Shown here piece by piece: positions 62,216 through 64,000 of a DNA stretch of 64,000 nucleotides. The translations under genes and the position numbers were made by a program. The stretch covers positions 10,314,432 to 10,378,431 of the forward strand of contig CAIIXF020000012.1 of NCBI GenBank assembly GCA_903813345.2, given 5' to 3'. The notes below the pieces were generated by a model. That model saw nothing but the letters and a program-made list of their open reading frames with translations. It searched no databases and was not told the origin of the DNA. This stretch comes from Owenia fusiformis. Its lineage: Eukaryota > Annelida > Polychaeta > Sabellida > Oweniidae. Numbering within the stretch: position 1 is the stretch's first letter; each line of letters begins with the position of its first letter.

Positions 62216-64000
62216 GATGGAAGGTTGGAAGGAAGGAAGGATGGAAGATGGAAGATGGATGGATGGAAGATAGCATGGAAGGATGGAAGGAAGGATGGAT
62301 GGATGGATGGATGGATGGAAGGATGGAAGGAAGGGTGGATGGATGGAAGGATTGATGGAAGGATGGATGGAAGGAAGGAAGGAAGGATGGATGGATGGAT
62401 GGATGGATGGATGGATGGATGGATGGAAGGTTGGAAGGTTGGAAGGATGGAAGATGGATGGATGGATGGATGGGTGGGTGGAAGGTTGGAAGGATGGAAG
62501 GGATGGATGGATGGGTGGGTGGATGGATGGATGGAAGAATGGAAGGAAGGATGGATGGAAGGAAGGATGGAAGGAAGGGTGGATGGAAGGATTGATGGAA
62601 GGATGGATGGATGGAAGGGATGGAAGGAAGGATGGATGGATGGAAGGATGGAAGGTTGGAAGGAAGGATGGAAGGAAGGATGGATGGAAGATAGCATGGA
62701 AGGATGGAAGGAAGGATGGATGGATGGAAGGATGGATGGAAGGATGGAAGGAAGGGTGGATGGATGGAAGGATTGATGGAAGGATGGATGGATGGGTGGG
62801 TGGATGGATGGAAGGATGGATGGATGGATGGGTGGGTGGATGGATGGAAGAATGGAAGGAAGGATGGAAGGATTGATGGAAGGATGGATGGATGGATGAA
62901 TGGAAGGGATGGAAGGAAGGACGAAAGGACGAAAGGATGGAAGATAGGATGGAAGGATGGATGGATGGAAGGATGGAAGGAAGGGTGGATGGATGGAAGG
63001 ATTGATGGAAGGATGGATGGATGGATGAATGGAAGGGATGGATGGATGGAAGGATGGAAGGAAGGGTGGATGGATGGAAGGATGGAAGGAAGGATGGATG
63101 GAAGGAAGGATGGAAGGAAGGGTGGATGGAAGGATTGATGGAAGGATGGATGGATGGAAGGGATGGAAGGAAGGATGGATGGATGGAAGGATGGAAGGTT
63201 GGAAGGAAGGATGGATGGATGGAAGGAAGGATGGAAGGAAGGATGGATGGAAGGATGGATGGAAGGATGGAAGGAAGGGTGGATGGATGGAAGGATTGAT
63301 GGAAGGATGGATGGATGGATGAATGGAAGGGATGGAAGGAAGGATGGAAGGACGAAAGGATGGAAGATAGGATGGAAGGATGGATGGATGGAAGGATGGA
63401 AGGAAGGATGGAAGGAAGGGTGGATGGATGGAAGGATTGATGGAAGGATGGATGGATGGATGAATGGAAGAATTGATGGAAGGATGGATAGATGGATGGA
63501 TGGAAGGAAGGATGGAAGGTTGGAAGGAAGGATGGGAGGAAGGATGGAAGATAGCATGGAAGGATGGATGGAAGGAAGGGTGGATGGATGGAAGGATTGA
63601 TGGAAGGATGGAAGGAAGGATGGATGGATGGATGGATGGAAGGTTGGAAGGATGGAAGGGATGGATGGATGGATGGATGGGTGGGTGGATGGATGGAAGA
63701 ATGGAAGGAAGGATGGAAGGAAGGGTGGATGGAAGGATTGATGGAAGGATGGATGGATGGATGAATGGAAGGGATGGAAGGAAGGATGGAAGATAGCATG
63801 GAAGGATGGAAGGAAGGATGGATGGAAGGATGGATGGAAGGATGGAAGGAAGGGTGGATGGATGGAAGGATTGATGGAAGGATGGATGGATGGATGAATG
63901 GAAGAATTGATGGAAGGATGGATAGATGGATGGATGGAAGGAAGGATGGAAGGTTGGAAGGAAGGATGGGAGGAAGGATGGAAGATAGCATGGAAGGATG
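62216..64000. repeat. GGAT/GGAA satellite, runs off window
   Basis: About 1.8 kb of GGAA and GGAT tetramers in irregular order, almost without C on the plus strand. Recurrent markers (AGATAGCATGG at 62270, 62688, 63548, 63792 and 63984; GGGTGGGTGG; GGATTGATGG) show longer duplicated segments. Open frames in it are by-products of a 4 bp period that never forms a stop. Confidence 0.95.

Noticed and set aside
62154-63991. Open frames of 467 and 605 residues, all Pro/Ser/His/Ile/Leu/Phe repeats
   Set aside because: They are translations of a 4 bp-period satellite that contains no stop in several frames; no domain, start context or composition of a real protein.
37026-64000. Search for the next DNA2 exon (region after QYRMN)
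   Set aside because: No plus-strand stretch with the expected motifs was recognised; it probably lies beyond the window, though a short diverged exon could have been missed.

Overview
This is metazoan nuclear DNA: split exons with GT/AG introns, AT-rich spacers, LINE, LTR, hAT-like, mariner-like and foldback elements, and long satellites. A marine invertebrate is likely. The LTR element has the pol order seen in Gmr1-type elements, which have been described from deuterostomes, so an echinoderm or hemichordate is my best guess; the sequence alone does not settle the species.

Region 1 (1-37,025). A plus-strand gene for the helicase-nuclease DNA2 supplies three recognisable exons (991-1119, 1491-1684, 36939-37025). 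Their phases join exactly. The intron between the last two is about 35.3 kb and holds seven single-exon UDP-glycosyltransferase (UGT) loci in alternating orientation (- + - + - + -). Four look usable: 2539-4101(-), 21460-23022(-), 26646-28217(+) and 34329-35888(-). One has an open frame but has lost its ancestral start codon (15822-17468). One is cut in two by an intact 6.7 kb LTR retrotransposon (6182-14496). One is a frameshifted chimera of the two UGT subtypes (17995-19327). Blocks 2.5-15.8 kb and 21.5-34.3 kb are tandem duplicates, so each serves as the empty site for insertions in the other. This dates the LTR element, a 938 bp foldback element, a 517 bp insert and a 4.1 kb TIR element as younger than the duplication. 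Every UGT has Arg where the catalytic His normally sits.

Region 2 (37-43.9 kb). No further DNA2 exon was recognised. The stretch is filled with terminal-inverted-repeat elements, a dispersed repeat and a tRNA-like sequence.

Region 3 (43.9-56.9 kb). A minus-strand, multi-exon gene derived from a Mutator-like (MULE) transposase can be assembled by eye from up to ten exons with matching splice phases. It has a DDE core, a SWIM zinc finger and a C-terminal Cys/His domain. Its introns are stuffed with short mariner-like elements whose ends read CAGGGTG.

Region 4 (56.9-64 kb). A 130-150 bp satellite, several MITEs, a small hAT relic with a perfect 8 bp target duplication, and a terminal 1.8 kb GGAT/GGAA satellite that runs off the window.
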